Of a DNA stretch of 64,000 bases, positions 51,260 to 61,912 are shown in pieces. The position numbers were made by a program, and so were the translations under genes. Location: positions 2,680,501 to 2,744,500 of the forward strand of contig NZ_VFNX01000001.1 in NCBI RefSeq assembly GCF_006715785.1. Reading direction: 5' to 3'. The stretch comes from Streptomyces puniciscabiei (GTDB lineage: Bacteria > Actinomycetota > Actinomycetes > Streptomycetales > Streptomycetaceae). Under the pieces are notes generated by a model. That model had not been told where the DNA came from. It made no database searches and saw only the letters and a program-made list of their open reading frames with translations. The first letter of the stretch is position 1; each line of letters opens with the position of its first letter.

Positions 51260-52252
51260 ATGAAAATTGCTTTCGTCGGGAAGGGCGGCAGTGGCAAGAC
51301 CACGCTCTCCTCCCTGTTCATCCGCCACCTCGTGTCCGTCGGCTCCCCGGTGGTCGCCATCGACGCCGACATCAACCAGCACCTGGGGCCCGCGCTCGGC
51401 CTCGACGAGACGGAGACCGCCGCGCTGCCCGCCATGGGTGAACGGCTGCCGTTGATCAAGGACTACCTGCGCGGCAGCAACCCACGCATCACCTCCGCCG
51501 CCACGATGATCAAGACGACTCCGCCCGGTGAGGGCTCACGGCTGGTCCGGGTGCGGGAACCCAATCCGGTCTACGACGCCTGCGCCCGGCCGGTGGAACT
51601 CGACGGCGGCGCCGCTCGTTTGATGGTCACCGGCTCCTTCACGGACTCCGACCTGGGGGTCGCCTGCTACCACTCCAAGACAGGAGCGGTGGAGCTGTTC
51701 CTGAACCACCTCGTCGACGGCCCCGACGAGTACGTGGTGGTCGACATGACCGCGGGTTCGGACTCCTTCGCCTCCGGAATGTTCACCCGCTTCGACATGA
51801 CGTTCCTCGTCGCCGAGCCGACCCGGAAGGGGGTCTCCGTCTATCGCCAGTACAAGGAGTACGCCCGCGACTTCGGCGTCGCCCTGAAGGTCGTCGGCAA
51901 CAAGGTCCAGGAGCAGGACGACATCGACTTCCTGCTCGCGGAGGTCGGGGACGACCTGCTCGTGACCGTCGGGCGCTCGGACTGGGTGCGCGCCATGGAA
52001 AAGGGCCGACCGCCCCGGTTCGATCTGCTGGAGGAGGCCAACGTCCGTGCTCTGCACACCCTGCGGGCCGCCGTCGACGCCACCTACGAGCGACGGGACT
52101 GGGAGCGCTACACCCGCCAGATGGTGCACTTCCACCTGAGGAACGCCGAGGCGTGGGGCAATGAGCGCACCGGGGCCGACCTGGCGGCGCAGGTCGACCC
52201 GGCCTTCGTGCTCGGCGAAAACCTCGGCACTCAGGTCACGACCGCCGTGTGA
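51260..52252 (+). CDS. ParA/CooC-type P-loop ATPase
   Basis: A 330-residue cytoplasmic protein beginning MKIAFVGKGGSGKTTLSSLF (deviant Walker A) with VVAIDADINQHLG and VVVDMTAGSDSFASGM. The fold is that of nickel-insertion and chromosome-partition ATPases. No metal-binding Cys pair of true CooC is obvious. It is conserved at this place in Streptomyces; partner unknown. Confidence 0.8.
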   Translation: MKIAFVGKGGSGKTTLSSLFIRHLVSVGSPVVAIDADINQHLGPALGLDETETAALPAMGERLPLIKDYLRGSNPRITSAATMIKTTPPGEGSRLVRVREPNPVYDACARPVELDGGAARLMVTGSFTDSDLGVACYHSKTGAVELFLNHLVDGPDEYVVVDMTAGSDSFASGMFTRFDMTFLVAEPTRKGVSVYRQYKEYARDFGVALKVVGNKVQEQDDIDFLLAEVGDDLLVTVGRSDWVRAMEKGRPPRFDLLEEANVRALHTLRAAVDATYERRDWERYTRQMVHFHLRNAEAWGNERTGADLAAQVDPAFVLGENLGTQVTTAV

Positions 52253-52275
52253 CGCGCATGGACTGTGCGTGACGC

Positions 52276-53550
52276 CTACTGCTTGACCGCCGGCGCCCCG
52301 GGCACGCCCTTGGGCGCCGGGGCCGGGCGGCCGGAGAGGAAGGACGCCCAGCCCTGCCGGGGAGCCTCGCCCACCTCCAGGGTGCGCAGCTTCTCCAGGG
52401 TCTTCGGGTCCTGGGCGTCCAGCCAGTCGACCAGCTGATGGAAGGAGACACAGCGCACGTCGGGCTTGTTGCACACCTCCCTCACCGTGTCCTCGACGGC
52501 GCGCATGTAGGTGCCGCCGTTCCACGACTCGAAATGGTTGCCGATGATCAGCGGGGCCCGGTTGCCGTCGTAGGCCCGGTAGAAGCCCTTGATCAGGCCG
52601 TCGCGCATCTGGTCGCCCCAGTAGTCGAACTTGTCCGGGTCGCCCTGGGTCTTGGTGCCGGACTGGTTGACCATGAAGTTGTAGTCCATGGTGAGCTGTT
52701 CAAAGGTGTGTCCGGGGAAGGGCACCAGCTGCATCGACAGGTCCCACAGGCCCTGCTTCTTCTTGGGCCATACCTGGTTGTTGACCCCGCTGGAGTCATA
52801 GCGGAAGCCCAACTCGCGGGCCGCCTTCATGAAGTTCTTCTGGCCCTCCAGACAGGGGGTACGGGCGCCGATCAGCTCCTTGTCGTAGTCGAAGGGCAGC
52901 GGGGCCGACTTCTTCATGCCGGTGTTGCTCTTCCAGGTCTTCACGAACTCCTTGGCCTGGGCGATCTCGCTCTTCCACTCGTCCACGGACCAGGTGCCGA
53001 CCCCGCCGTCCGGCCCGCAGAAGTGGCCGTTGAAGTGCGTGCCGATCTCATTGCCCTCCAGCCAGGCGAGCCGGGCCTGCTTGACGGTGTCGGCGATGCC
53101 CTTCTCGTCGTTGAAGCCGATGTCGGAGCTGCCCGGCGAGTGCTGCGGCGGTTTGTACAGATCGCGCTTCTCCTTCGGCAGCATGTACACGCCGCTGAGG
53201 AAGTAGGTCATGGTCGCGTGGTTCTCCTTGGCGACCTCGCGGAAGTGCGAGAAAAGCTTCTGGCTGTCCTCGCCCGCGCCGTCCCAGGAGAACACCACGA
53301 ACTGCGGGGGCTTCTGACCGGGCTTCAGCCGCTCGGGCCTGGGCAGGTGCGGCTGCGAGCCGGTGTACGCGGTGGATCCGTCGCCGATCAGCCGGAACAC
53401 GCTGCCGGGCGCCGGAGCCCCCTTCTGTGGGCCGGGCGCAGCTTGCTTCGAACCGTGAGAAACGTGCGAGCCGGTCGCGCAACCGGCGAGCGACGAGGCA
53501 CAGGCCGCGACGACCATGGCGCCGACGGCGATCCTCTGGGTGGCGGCCAT
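52276..53550 (-). CDS. Secreted polysaccharide deacetylase-like lipoprotein
   Basis: A 424-residue protein with a lipoprotein signal (VVAACASSLAGCATG). The catalytic domain is NodB-like: FVVFSWDGAGEDS in the place of the first Asp motif, and GTHFNGHFCG in the place of the metal-binding H-x3-4-H. The motifs deviate from classical chitin deacetylases, and a long C-terminal half ends with KGVPGAPAVKQ. It probably acts on a cell-wall or extracellular polymer. It converges with the ATPase gene. Confidence 0.75.
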   Translation of the reverse strand: MAATQRIAVGAMVVAACASSLAGCATGSHVSHGSKQAAPGPQKGAPAPGSVFRLIGDGSTAYTGSQPHLPRPERLKPGQKPPQFVVFSWDGAGEDSQKLFSHFREVAKENHATMTYFLSGVYMLPKEKRDLYKPPQHSPGSSDIGFNDEKGIADTVKQARLAWLEGNEIGTHFNGHFCGPDGGVGTWSVDEWKSEIAQAKEFVKTWKSNTGMKKSAPLPFDYDKELIGARTPCLEGQKNFMKAARELGFRYDSSGVNNQVWPKKKQGLWDLSMQLVPFPGHTFEQLTMDYNFMVNQSGTKTQGDPDKFDYWGDQMRDGLIKGFYRAYDGNRAPLIIGNHFESWNGGTYMRAVEDTVREVCNKPDVRCVSFHQLVDWLDAQDPKTLEKLRTLEVGEAPRQGWASFLSGRPAPAPKGVPGAPAVKQ

Positions 53551-53751
53551 GTTCCGCCCACCTTCTTCCTTCTCTCAGGCAAACGCTGACGAGGGCCGTT
53601 TTCTGGTGAGGTGCCGGGCTTGAACCGGCAGCGCCGCCAAGGTCGCACGGAACCGAGAAGGAATTAGTACGACAAGCCGATCAATTGATTAGTTCGCTCA
53701 TGCGAGGGATCGGCTGGGCCGTTTGCCACGAAAAGTTATGCATGAGCTTTA

Positions 53752-53777
53752 CATGGCATTACTGTTTCTTTGCCATG
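53752..53777. promoter_or_regulatory. Inverted repeat catggca-n12-tgccatg upstream of the carbonic anhydrase fusion
   Basis: Two perfect 7-base arms lie 38-63 bases before the ATG of the SulP-carbonic anhydrase gene, within a conspicuously AT-rich stretch (53675-53790) for this genome. A palindrome atcaattgat at 53680-53689 is nearby. The layout fits a promoter with an overlapping operator. Confidence 0.4.
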
Positions 53778-53814
53778 CTTTGCTCAATCCCGCCGCCCCG
53801 GAGGAGACGGGACC

Positions 53815-56271
53815 ATGTCAGCCTGCGCACCTTCGCACACCCAGGACCCGCCCCCGCCGCACGGCCCGCTGCCGGACCGCCGGGCCCGCTTCCCCGTGGC
53901 GGGCGCCGACCTGTCGGCGTCCGTCGCGGTATTCCTGATCGCTCTCCCCCTGTCCCTCGGCATCGCGCTGGCCACCGGTGCTCCGCTCCAGGCCGGCCTC
54001 GTCGCCGCGGCCGCGGGCGGACTCGTCGCCGGCCGGCTCGGCGGCTGCCCGCTCCAGGTCAGCGGCCCCGCCGCCGGACTCACCGTGGTCACCGCCGACC
54101 TGATCCACCGCTACGGCTGGCGGGCCACCTGCGGCATCACCGTCCTCGCCGGACTCGCCCAACTCGGCCTCGGCTGCCTGCGGGTGGCACGCGGTGCGCT
54201 CGCGGTCAGCCCGGCCGTGGTGCACGGCATGCTGGCCGGGATCGGCATCACCATCGCCGTCGCCCAGCTGCACATCGTCCTCGGCGGCAGCCCCGACAGC
54301 TCCGTCCTCGCCAACCTCCGTGCGTTGCCCGCCCAGTTGGCCCACCTGCATCCGGCCGCCGTCTCGATGAGCGTGCTGACGCTCGCCCTGCTGCTGGCCT
54401 GGCCCCGCCTGCCCGGCCGCACCGGCCGGGTGCTCCGGCGCGTGCCGGCCGCCCTCGTCGCCGTCACCGGGGCCACGGCCACGGCGGCCCTCACCGGCCT
54501 GACCCTGCCCCGGGTCGACCTGCCGTCCTGGCGCAGCCACGCGCTGGCCGGACTGCCCGAGGGCCCGGTGCTGGGCCTCGCCACGGCCGTGCTCACCACC
54601 ACCCTGGTGTGCAGCGTGCAGTCACTTCTCGGCGCGGTGGCCGTGGACAAGCTGGCCGCGGCCCGGCCCGGACCGGACCCGGGCGTCGGCCGGTCGGACC
54701 TGGACCGGGAACTGCTGGGCCAGGGCGCCGCCAACATCGTCTCCGGGGCGCTCGGCGGGCTGCCCGTCGCCGGGGTCGCCGTGAGAAGTACCGCCAATGT
54801 GAATTCGGGTGCCGTGAGCCGGAACTCCACGATGCTGCACGGCGTTCTCGTAGTAGTCGCCGCGCTGCTGATGGTCCCGGCCCTGGAGGAGATCCCGCTC
54901 GCCTCCCTCGCCGCCCTGGTCATGGCCGTCGGTATCCAGATGGTGTCCCTGCACCACATCCGCACGGTGACGCGCCACCGCGAAGTGCCGGTCTACGCCG
55001 CGACCACACTCGGCGTGGTGCTCCTCGGGGTCCTGCAGGGCGTGCTCCTCGGGGTCGCCGTCGCGGTCGCCGTCGCCCTGCGCCGCCTCGCCCGCACTTG
55101 CATCACCCATGAAGAGAAGGAAGGAGTCCATCACGTACGAATCCGAGGCCAGTTGACGTTCCTCGCGGTGCCCCGGCTCAGCCGCTCCCTGCACCTCGTA
55201 CCCCAAGGCGCCCACGCCGTCGTGGAGTTGAACGGATCGTTCATGGACCACGCGGCGTACGAGTCACTGCAGGACTGGCGCAGCTCCCACACCGCGCGCG
55301 GTGGTACGGCGGAGCTGTCGGGCCGACGCGGCGGAATCCGGACCGCCGGGCCGGGCCTCGCCACCGGGCCGGCCCCGGCCGCCGGGCAGATGCCGCCCAC
55401 TGGGCCAGTCCTCGCCACCGAGCCGACCCCGGCTTCCGGGCGGACCCCGCACGCCGGGCCCGACCTCGCCTCCACCGGGCAGGCCCCGTCCACCGGGTGC
55501 CGGTGGCAGCCCTGGACGCCCTGGCGCGATCACCGGTCATGCGTCGCGGAGCCCGTCGCCGCTCCGGCGGGTCGGGAGGCCGGGCACGAACTGGTCCGTG
55601 GGATCGGCTCGTTCCAGCGGCACACCGCGCCGCTGGTGCGCGAGGAGCTGGCGCGGCTCGCCCGGGAGGGCCAGCGGCCCGCGCAGCTCTTCCTCACCTG
55701 CGCCGACTCCCGGCTCGTCACGTCGATGATCACCGCCAGTGGTCCCGGCGACCTGTTCGTCGTCGGCAACATCGGCAACCTGGTGCCGATGCCGGGCGAG
55801 GAGCACGGTGACGAGTCGGTGGCGGCCGCCGTCGAGTACGCGGTGGAGGTGCTCGGCGTGCGCTCCATCACCGTGTGCGGGCACTCGGGATGCGGGGCGA
55901 TGCAGGCCCTGCTGAGCGCGACCGAGACCGGCGCCGACACCCCGCTGAGTCGTTGGCTGCGGCACGGGAGGCCGAGTCTGGCGCGGATGGCCGGGGACCG
56001 CCGCGCCCGGCCCCGGCTCGCCGGGCGGGCCCCGGCGGCCGCGGTGGAGCAGTTGTGCCTGATCAACGTGGTCCAGCAGCTGGAGCACCTGCGGGCGCAC
56101 GACCCGGTGGCCCGGGCGCTGGCCGGGGGCCGGCTGGCGCTGCACGGGATGTACTTCCACGTGGGCGAGGCACAGGCGTACGTGTCGGCAGGGAGTGGGA
56201 GGGACGGGGACGGTGTCTTCGAGGTCGTCCGGGGAAGCGTCCGGGAAGTGTCCCGGACGGCGTACCGGTGA
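53815..56271 (+). CDS. SulP transporter - STAS - beta-carbonic anhydrase fusion
   Basis: An 818-residue protein. Residues about 25-430 are a SulP anion transporter with 10-12 helices (VAVFLIALPLSLGIAL; QVSGPAAGLTVV). Residues about 435-510 are a STAS domain (VRIRGQLTFLAVP). A Pro/Gly/Ala/Thr linker of about 80 residues contains irregular repeats. The C-terminus is a beta-carbonic anhydrase with FLTCADSRLVTS (Cys and Asp), GNIGNLVP and VCGHSGCGAMQ (Zn ligands). The protein likely imports bicarbonate and interconverts it with CO2. The ATG at 53815 follows GGAGGAGACGGG. Confidence 0.9.
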   Translation: MSACAPSHTQDPPPPHGPLPDRRARFPVAGADLSASVAVFLIALPLSLGIALATGAPLQAGLVAAAAGGLVAGRLGGCPLQVSGPAAGLTVVTADLIHRYGWRATCGITVLAGLAQLGLGCLRVARGALAVSPAVVHGMLAGIGITIAVAQLHIVLGGSPDSSVLANLRALPAQLAHLHPAAVSMSVLTLALLLAWPRLPGRTGRVLRRVPAALVAVTGATATAALTGLTLPRVDLPSWRSHALAGLPEGPVLGLATAVLTTTLVCSVQSLLGAVAVDKLAAARPGPDPGVGRSDLDRELLGQGAANIVSGALGGLPVAGVAVRSTANVNSGAVSRNSTMLHGVLVVVAALLMVPALEEIPLASLAALVMAVGIQMVSLHHIRTVTRHREVPVYAATTLGVVLLGVLQGVLLGVAVAVAVALRRLARTCITHEEKEGVHHVRIRGQLTFLAVPRLSRSLHLVPQGAHAVVELNGSFMDHAAYESLQDWRSSHTARGGTAELSGRRGGIRTAGPGLATGPAPAAGQMPPTGPVLATEPTPASGRTPHAGPDLASTGQAPSTGCRWQPWTPWRDHRSCVAEPVAAPAGREAGHELVRGIGSFQRHTAPLVREELARLAREGQRPAQLFLTCADSRLVTSMITASGPGDLFVVGNIGNLVPMPGEEHGDESVAAAVEYAVEVLGVRSITVCGHSGCGAMQALLSATETGADTPLSRWLRHGRPSLARMAGDRRARPRLAGRAPAAAVEQLCLINVVQQLEHLRAHDPVARALAGGRLALHGMYFHVGEAQAYVSAGSGRDGDGVFEVVRGSVREVSRTAYR

Positions 56272-56431
56272 AGAGGCAGACGGTCCGGCGACGGAGCAAC
56301 AGAGATCGGGCGGAGAAAAGGACTTACCCACAGGTCTAAACCAATTTTGCCGACCGCCCTTGTCAGCGGACCCCCGCGTCTGATGAGCTGTGGCCTGGGA
56401 CACAACGGACACCCTGCGAGAGGGAGATGTC

Positions 56432-58387
56432 GTGAGCAACGAAAGCCTGGCCAACCTGCTCAAGGAAGAACGCAGGTTCGCGCCCCCCGCCGACCTGGCC
56501 GCGCATGCCAACGTCACGGCGGAGGCGTATGCGCAGGCCAAGGCTGACAGGCTCGGCTTCTGGGCCGAGCAGGCCCGTCGGCTGACCTGGGCCAAGGAAC
56601 CGACCGAGACGCTGGACTGGTCGAACCCGCCGTTCGCGAAGTGGTTCAAGGACGGCGAGCTGAACGTCGCCTACAACTGCGTGGACCGGCATGTGGAGGC
56701 AGGGCACGGAGACCGGGTCGCCATCCACTTCGAGGGTGAGCCCGGCGACAGCCGCTCGATCACCTACGCCGAGCTGAAGGACGAGGTCTCCAAGGCGGCC
56801 AACGCCCTGCTGGAGCTGGGCGTCCGCAAGGGCGACCGGGTCGCCATCTACATGCCGATGATCCCGGAGACCGCGATCGCGATGCTGGCCTCGGCCCGGA
56901 TCGGAGCCGCGCACTCGGTGGTCTTCGGCGGCTTCTCGGCGGACGCGCTCGCGACGCGCATCCAGGACGCGGACGCCAAGGTCGTCATCACCGCCGACGG
57001 CGGCTACCGGCGCGGCAAGCCGTCCGCGCTCAAGCCGGCCGTGGACGAGGCGATCGCCAAGGTCGACAACGTCGAGCATGTGCTGGTGGTGCGCCGTACC
57101 GGCCAGGACGTGGCGTGGACCGAGGGCCGGGACGTGTGGTGGCACGAGCTGGTCGAGCGGCAGTCCGCCGAGCACACCCCTCAGGCGTTCGAGGCGGAGC
57201 ACCCGCTGTTCATCCTCTACACCTCCGGCACGACCGGTAAGCCCAAGGGCATCCTGCACACCTCCGGCGGCTACCTCACGCAGGCGGCGTACACCCACTG
57301 GGCGGTCTTCGACCTCAAGCCGGAGACGGACGTGTACTGGTGCACGGCCGACGTCGGCTGGGTCACCGGGCACTCGTACATCGTCTACGGCCCGCTGGCC
57401 AACGGCGCGACCCAGGTCATGTACGAGGGCACCCCGGACACCCCGCACCAGGGCCGCTTCTGGGAGATCGTGCAGAAGTACAAGGTCACGATCCTCTACA
57501 CCGCGCCGACGGCGATCCGGACGTTCATGAAGTGGGGCGACGACATCCCCGCCAAGTTCGACCTGTCCTCCCTGCGCATCCTCGGCTCGGTGGGCGAGCC
57601 GATCAACCCCGAGGCGTGGATCTGGTACCGCAAGAACATCGGCGCCGACATCACGCCCGTGGTGGACACCTGGTGGCAGACCGAGACCGGCGCGATGATG
57701 ATCTCTCCGCTGCCCGGCGTCACCGAGGCCAAGCCCGGCTCCGCGCAGACCCCGCTGCCCGGCATCTCGGCGACCGTCGTCGACGACGAGGCGAACGAGG
57801 TTCCGAACGGCGGCGGCGGTTACCTGGTCCTCACCGAGCCCTGGCCGTCGATGCTGCGCACCATCTGGGGCGACGACCAGCGGTTCATCGACACCTACTG
57901 GTCCCGCTTCGAGGGCAAGTACTTCGCCGGTGACGGCGCGAAGAAGGACGACGACGGCGACATCTGGCTGCTGGGCCGGGTGGACGACGTGATGCTCGTG
58001 TCCGGGCACAACATCTCCACCACCGAGGTGGAGTCGGCGCTCGTCTCCCACCCGTCGGTCGCCGAGGCGGCCGTCGTCGGTGCCGCCGACGAGACCACGG
58101 GCCAGGCGATCGTCGCGTTCGTGATCCTGCGCGGTACGGCCGCGGAGACCGAGGCGCTCGTCGGCGAGCTGCGCGATCACGTGGGCGCCACGCTGGGACC
58201 GATCGCCAAGCCCAAGCGGATCCTGCCGGTGGCCGAGCTGCCCAAGACCCGCTCCGGCAAGATCATGCGCCGTCTGCTGCGGGACGTGGCCGAGAACCGC
58301 CAGCTCGGTGACGTCACCACGCTGACCGACAGCGCGGTCATGGACCTCATCCAGGCCAAGCTGCCCTCCGCGCCCAGCGAGGACTAG
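56432..58387 (+). CDS. acs: Acetyl-CoA synthetase
   Basis: A 651-residue AMP-forming acetate-CoA ligase. Motifs are [15 protein letters not shown] (P-loop), [14 protein letters not shown] (acetate pocket) and [13 protein letters not shown], with the C-terminal lysine that is acetylated to switch the family off. It makes acetyl-CoA from acetate. The GTG at 56432 follows GAGAGGGAGAT; it is followed by a strong terminator. Order acs-nhaA-holin-hydrolase-marP matches other actinobacteria. Confidence 0.95.
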   Translation: MSNESLANLLKEERRFAPPADLAAHANVTAEAYAQAKADRLGFWAEQARRLTWAKEPTETLDWSNPPFAKWFKDGELNVAYNCVDRHVEAGHGDRVAIHFEGEPGDSRSITYAELKDEVSKAANALLELGVRKGDRVAIYMPMIPETAIAMLASARIGAAHSVVFGGFSADALATRIQDADAKVVITADGGYRRGKPSALKPAVDEAIAKVDNVEHVLVVRRTGQDVAWTEGRDVWWHELVERQSAEHTPQAFEAEHPLFILYTSGTTGKPKGILHTSGGYLTQAAYTHWAVFDLKPETDVYWCTADVGWVTGHSYIVYGPLANGATQVMYEGTPDTPHQGRFWEIVQKYKVTILYTAPTAIRTFMKWGDDIPAKFDLSSLRILGSVGEPINPEAWIWYRKNIGADITPVVDTWWQTETGAMMISPLPGVTEAKPGSAQTPLPGISATVVDDEANEVPNGGGGYLVLTEPWPSMLRTIWGDDQRFIDTYWSRFEGKYFAGDGAKKDDDGDIWLLGRVDDVMLVSGHNISTTEVESALVSHPSVAEAAVVGAADETTGQAIVAFVILRGTAAETEALVGELRDHVGATLGPIAKPKRILPVAELPKTRSGKIMRRLLRDVAENRQLGDVTTLTDSAVMDLIQAKLPSAPSED

Positions 58388-58400
58388 GCGGAACGGCAGC

Positions 58401-58434
58401 ATGGGGCGCCCGGTGTCACCACCGGGCGCCCCAT
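58401..58434. terminator. Terminator after acs
   Basis: atggggcgcccggtg pairs perfectly with caccgggcgccccat over a 4-base loop and is followed by ttt, 14 bases past the acs stop. Confidence 0.9.
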
Positions 58435-58574
58435 TTCGTTCGCCTCGCTAACATCTGGCGTCAAAATCCGGTAAAGTGGCAGCCTCAGGGTGTGCCGGGA
58501 AGTCTGGTCGGCGACGCCGTCGGCGACCCCGCGGGACGGCGTGATCATCGCCGTACGACCCGGAGGTCCCCGCC

Positions 58575-59972
58575 GTGGCCGCGCCCCGCACCCCCAAAGC
58601 CCCCCGCAAGGCGCTCGGCCGTCTCTCCCTGCCCGAGCGGGCCTTCGTCGCGGATGCGCTGCGGACCGAGACCGTCGGCGGCGTCCTGCTGCTCCTGGCC
58701 GCTGTGACGGCGCTGATCTGGGCCAACATCCCCGCCCTGCACCACAGCTACGAGTCGGTCAGCCACTTCCACCTCGGCCCCGGCGCACTCGGCCTCAACC
58801 TCTCGGTGGCCCACTGGGCCGCCGACGGACTCCTCGCGGTGTTCTTCTTCGTCGCCGGGATCGAGCTCAAGCGGGAGCTGGTCGCCGGGGACCTGCGCGA
58901 CCCCAGGGCGGCCGTGCTGCCCGTGGTGGCCGCGCTGTGCGGCATGGCCGTACCCGCGCTCGTCTACGCCCTCACCACCGTCACCGGCCACGGCTCGACG
59001 CAGGGCTGGGCGGTGCCCACCGCCACCGACATCGCCTTCGCGCTCGCGGTCCTCGCCGTCATCGGCACCTCCCTGCCCAGCTCCCTGCGGGCCTTCCTGC
59101 TCACCCTCGCGGTGGTCGACGACCTCTTCGCGATCCTGATCATCGCGATCTTCTTCACCGACCGGCTCGACTTCGCCGCCCTCGGCGGCGCCGCGGCCGG
59201 GCTGGTGGCCTTCTGGCTGCTGCTGCGCAAGGGCGTACGCGGCTGGTACGTGTACGTGCCGCTCGCCGTGGTGATCTGGGCCCTGATGTACAACAGCGGC
59301 GTGCACGCCACCATCGCCGGTGTGGCGATGGGCCTGATGCTGCGCTGCACCACCCGGGAGGGTGAGCGGCACTCGCCGGGCGAGCACGTCGAACATCTGG
59401 TGCGGCCCCTGTCGGCCGGACTCGCCGTGCCGATGTTCGCGCTGTTCAGCGCCGGGGTGAAGGTCTCCGGCGGGGCGCTCGGGGACGTGTTCACCAAGCC
59501 GGAGACGCTCGGCGTGGTGCTCGGGCTGGTCGTCGGCAAGACGATCGGCATCTTCGGCGGCACCTGGCTGACCGTCCGCTTCACCCGCGCCTCCCTCAGC
59601 GAGGACCTCGCCTGGGCCGACGTCTTCGCGGTGGCCTCCCTCGCCGGCATCGGCTTCACCGTCTCCCTGCTCATCGGCGAACTCGCCTTCGCCGGCGACG
59701 CCGTCCTCACGGACGAGGTCAAGGCGGCCGTCCTCACCGGATCACTCCTCGCGGCGCTGTGCGCGACGGTGCTGCTGAAGATACGCAACGCCAAGTACCG
59801 CAGGCTCTGCGAGGAGGAGGAGCGCGACGAGGACCTCGACGGCATCCCGGACGTCTACGAACAGGACGACCCGGCCTACCACCTGCGCATGGCCGCGATC
59901 CACGAGCGCAAGGCCGCCGAACACCGCCGGATCGCCGCCGAGAAGGCCGCCGCGGCGCGCCACGGGCTTTGA
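58575..59972 (+). CDS. nhaA: Na+/H+ antiporter NhaA
   Basis: A 465-residue membrane protein of about 12 helices. The ion-binding aspartates are in LAVVDDLFAILI, and the unwound-helix region is PTATDIAFALAV. The C-terminal 60 residues are a charged cytoplasmic tail (EEEERDEDLDG and RKAAEHRRIAAEKAAAA) longer than in E. coli. A GGAGG precedes the GTG. Confidence 0.93.
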   Translation: MAAPRTPKAPRKALGRLSLPERAFVADALRTETVGGVLLLLAAVTALIWANIPALHHSYESVSHFHLGPGALGLNLSVAHWAADGLLAVFFFVAGIELKRELVAGDLRDPRAAVLPVVAALCGMAVPALVYALTTVTGHGSTQGWAVPTATDIAFALAVLAVIGTSLPSSLRAFLLTLAVVDDLFAILIIAIFFTDRLDFAALGGAAAGLVAFWLLLRKGVRGWYVYVPLAVVIWALMYNSGVHATIAGVAMGLMLRCTTREGERHSPGEHVEHLVRPLSAGLAVPMFALFSAGVKVSGGALGDVFTKPETLGVVLGLVVGKTIGIFGGTWLTVRFTRASLSEDLAWADVFAVASLAGIGFTVSLLIGELAFAGDAVLTDEVKAAVLTGSLLAALCATVLLKIRNAKYRRLCEEEERDEDLDGIPDVYEQDDPAYHLRMAAIHERKAAEHRRIAAEKAAAARHGL

Positions 59973-60142
59973 GGAAGTGCCGGGCGGGGCAGGCGAGGAG
60001 GGCGACCGTCCGGCATGATCTGACGAGACGGTACAAAACAAGACGGCCACACAAGCGGGACGGCCGCGTACGACGGCAGTACGCCGGCGGTACGACGGCA
60101 CGGGAAGCCCGCGGCACGACAGACCTCGTAAGGGAGAACGCG

Positions 60143-60631
60143 ATGAGCGCACCCGACGGCAGCCCGGTCGGCGCCGAACGCAGCATCGGCCAGCTGTTCG
60201 CCTCGGCGACGACCGAATTGTCCGCGCTGGTGCACGACGAGATCGCGCTGGCCAAGGCGCAGCTGAAGCAGGACGTCAAGCGCGGCGCGGCCAGCGGGGG
60301 CGCGTTCACGGCGGCCCTGGTGCTGCTCGTCTTCTCGCTCCCGATGCTCAACTTCGCCCTCGCGTACGGCATCCGGACCTGGAGCGGCTGGAACCTGGCG
60401 ATCTGCTTCGTGCTGTCCTTCGCGGCCAACGTGCTCCTCGCCGGCCTCCTCGCGCTGATCGGCACGGTGTTCGCGAAGAAGGCCAAGAAGAGCCAGGGCC
60501 CGCAGAAGGTGGCCGCCTCCATGAAGGAGACGGCGGGCGTGCTGCAGAACGCCAGGCCGCACCCGCGCGCGGAGCTGCCCGAGGACCGGTCCCCCGCGGC
60601 CATCGAGTCTGTGGCACGCTCGTCGTCATGA
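60143..60631 (+). CDS. Phage-holin-family (DUF1469) membrane protein
   Basis: A 162-residue protein with a helical start (IGQLFASATTELSALVHDEIALAK) and two membrane helices (FTAALVLLVFSLPMLNFALAY and LAICFVLSFAANVLLAGLLALIG), then a basic tail. Rv3669 is at the same place in M. tuberculosis. The name is a family label; lysis is not implied. It overlaps the hydrolase start by four bases. Confidence 0.85.
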   Translation: MSAPDGSPVGAERSIGQLFASATTELSALVHDEIALAKAQLKQDVKRGAASGGAFTAALVLLVFSLPMLNFALAYGIRTWSGWNLAICFVLSFAANVLLAGLLALIGTVFAKKAKKSQGPQKVAASMKETAGVLQNARPHPRAELPEDRSPAAIESVARSSS

Positions 60632-61548
60632 CGGACCCCGCCCCTTCGGCCGTACGGATCGAAGGTCCCTGGACGCACAAGGACGTCGCCGCCAACGGCG
60701 CGCGCTTCCACATCGCCGAGCTGGGCGACGGCCCCCTGGTGCTGCTGCTGCACGGCTTCCCGCAGTTCTGGTGGACCTGGCGGCACCAGCTGGTCGCGCT
60801 CGCCGACGCGGGGTACCGGGCGGTGGCGATGGACCTGCGGGGCGTCGGCGGCAGCGACCGCACCCCCCGCGGGTACGACCCCGCGAACCTCGCGCTCGAC
60901 GTCACCGGCGTGATCCGCTCGCTCGGCGAGCCGGACGCGGCGCTGGTCGGCCATGACCTGGGCGGCTATCTGGCGTGGACGGCGGCGGCGATGCGGCCCA
61001 AGCTGGTACGGCGGCTCGCCGTGGTGTCGATGCCGCACCCGCGGCGCTGGCGCGCGGCGATGCTGCGGGACGCCCGGCAGACGGCCGCCAACTCCTACAT
61101 CTGGGGTTTCCAGCGGCCGTGGATCCCGGAGCGTCAACTCACCGCGGACGGCGGTGCGCTGGTGGGCCGGCTGATCCGGGAGTGGTCCGGGCCGCGGCCA
61201 CCGGAGGACGAGGCGGGGGAGACCTACCAGCGGGCCATGTGCATCCCGTCGACGGCGCACTGTGCGATCGAGCCGTACCGCTGGCTGGTGCGCTCGCTGG
61301 CCCGCCCGGACGGCATCCAGTTCAACCGCAGGATGAAGCGGCCGGTACGGGTGCCCACGCTGCATCTGCACGGCTCGCTGGACCCGGTGACGCGCACCCG
61401 CAGCGCGGCCGGTTCGGGCGAGTACGTCGAAGCGCCGTACCGCTGGCGTCTGTTCGACGGCCTCGGCCACTTCCCGCACGAGGAGGACCCGGCCGCCTTC
61501 TCCACCGAGCTCGTCAACTGGCTGCGGGATCCCGAGCCGGACCGGTGA
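60628..61548 (+). CDS. Alpha/beta hydrolase, epoxide hydrolase type
   Basis: A 306-residue enzyme with HGFPQFWWTWRHQL (oxyanion HGxP), nucleophile Asp in LVGHDLGGYLAW and His in DGLGHFPHEED. The sequence fits the EphE-like soluble epoxide hydrolases next to marP. It may also act on haloalkanes or esters. Co-translated with the upstream membrane protein. Confidence 0.85.
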   Translation: MTDPAPSAVRIEGPWTHKDVAANGARFHIAELGDGPLVLLLHGFPQFWWTWRHQLVALADAGYRAVAMDLRGVGGSDRTPRGYDPANLALDVTGVIRSLGEPDAALVGHDLGGYLAWTAAAMRPKLVRRLAVVSMPHPRRWRAAMLRDARQTAANSYIWGFQRPWIPERQLTADGGALVGRLIREWSGPRPPEDEAGETYQRAMCIPSTAHCAIEPYRWLVRSLARPDGIQFNRRMKRPVRVPTLHLHGSLDPVTRTRSAAGSGEYVEAPYRWRLFDGLGHFPHEEDPAAFSTELVNWLRDPEPDR

Positions 61549-61912
61549 GGCACGCGCGCGGCGACACGCACTCCGGTGATGTTCACCCGAAACGGTGAGG
61601 GAGACCGGTGACCGTACGGTGACGGTTCGATGCGCGGAGTATCCGGTTCCTGAACAGTTGTCCCCCGAACGGCCACATGCCTGCCGCATAGGCCAATTGG
61701 ACGGCGCTCAGGCGGTTATCGACCTTCGGTCGGGGGCACACGTCGGGGTATGGGCTGGACGCACGACTACAGTGACGCACCCCGCAACCGCCGCTCGAGC
61801 GCCGGTGCGAGCACGTCTCACCGAGGCAACCCGCAACTCGCGGAAGCGGACCTCCGGGTCGGGATTCCGCGCATCCTGCGCCGCCGGGCCCGCTGGGTCT
61901 CGATGCGTCTGC

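Noticed and set aside
60143..60631. The DUF1469 holin-family protein as evidence of a prophage.
   Set aside because: It is a conserved core gene between nhaA and the epoxide hydrolase in actinobacteria; no phage genes surround it.
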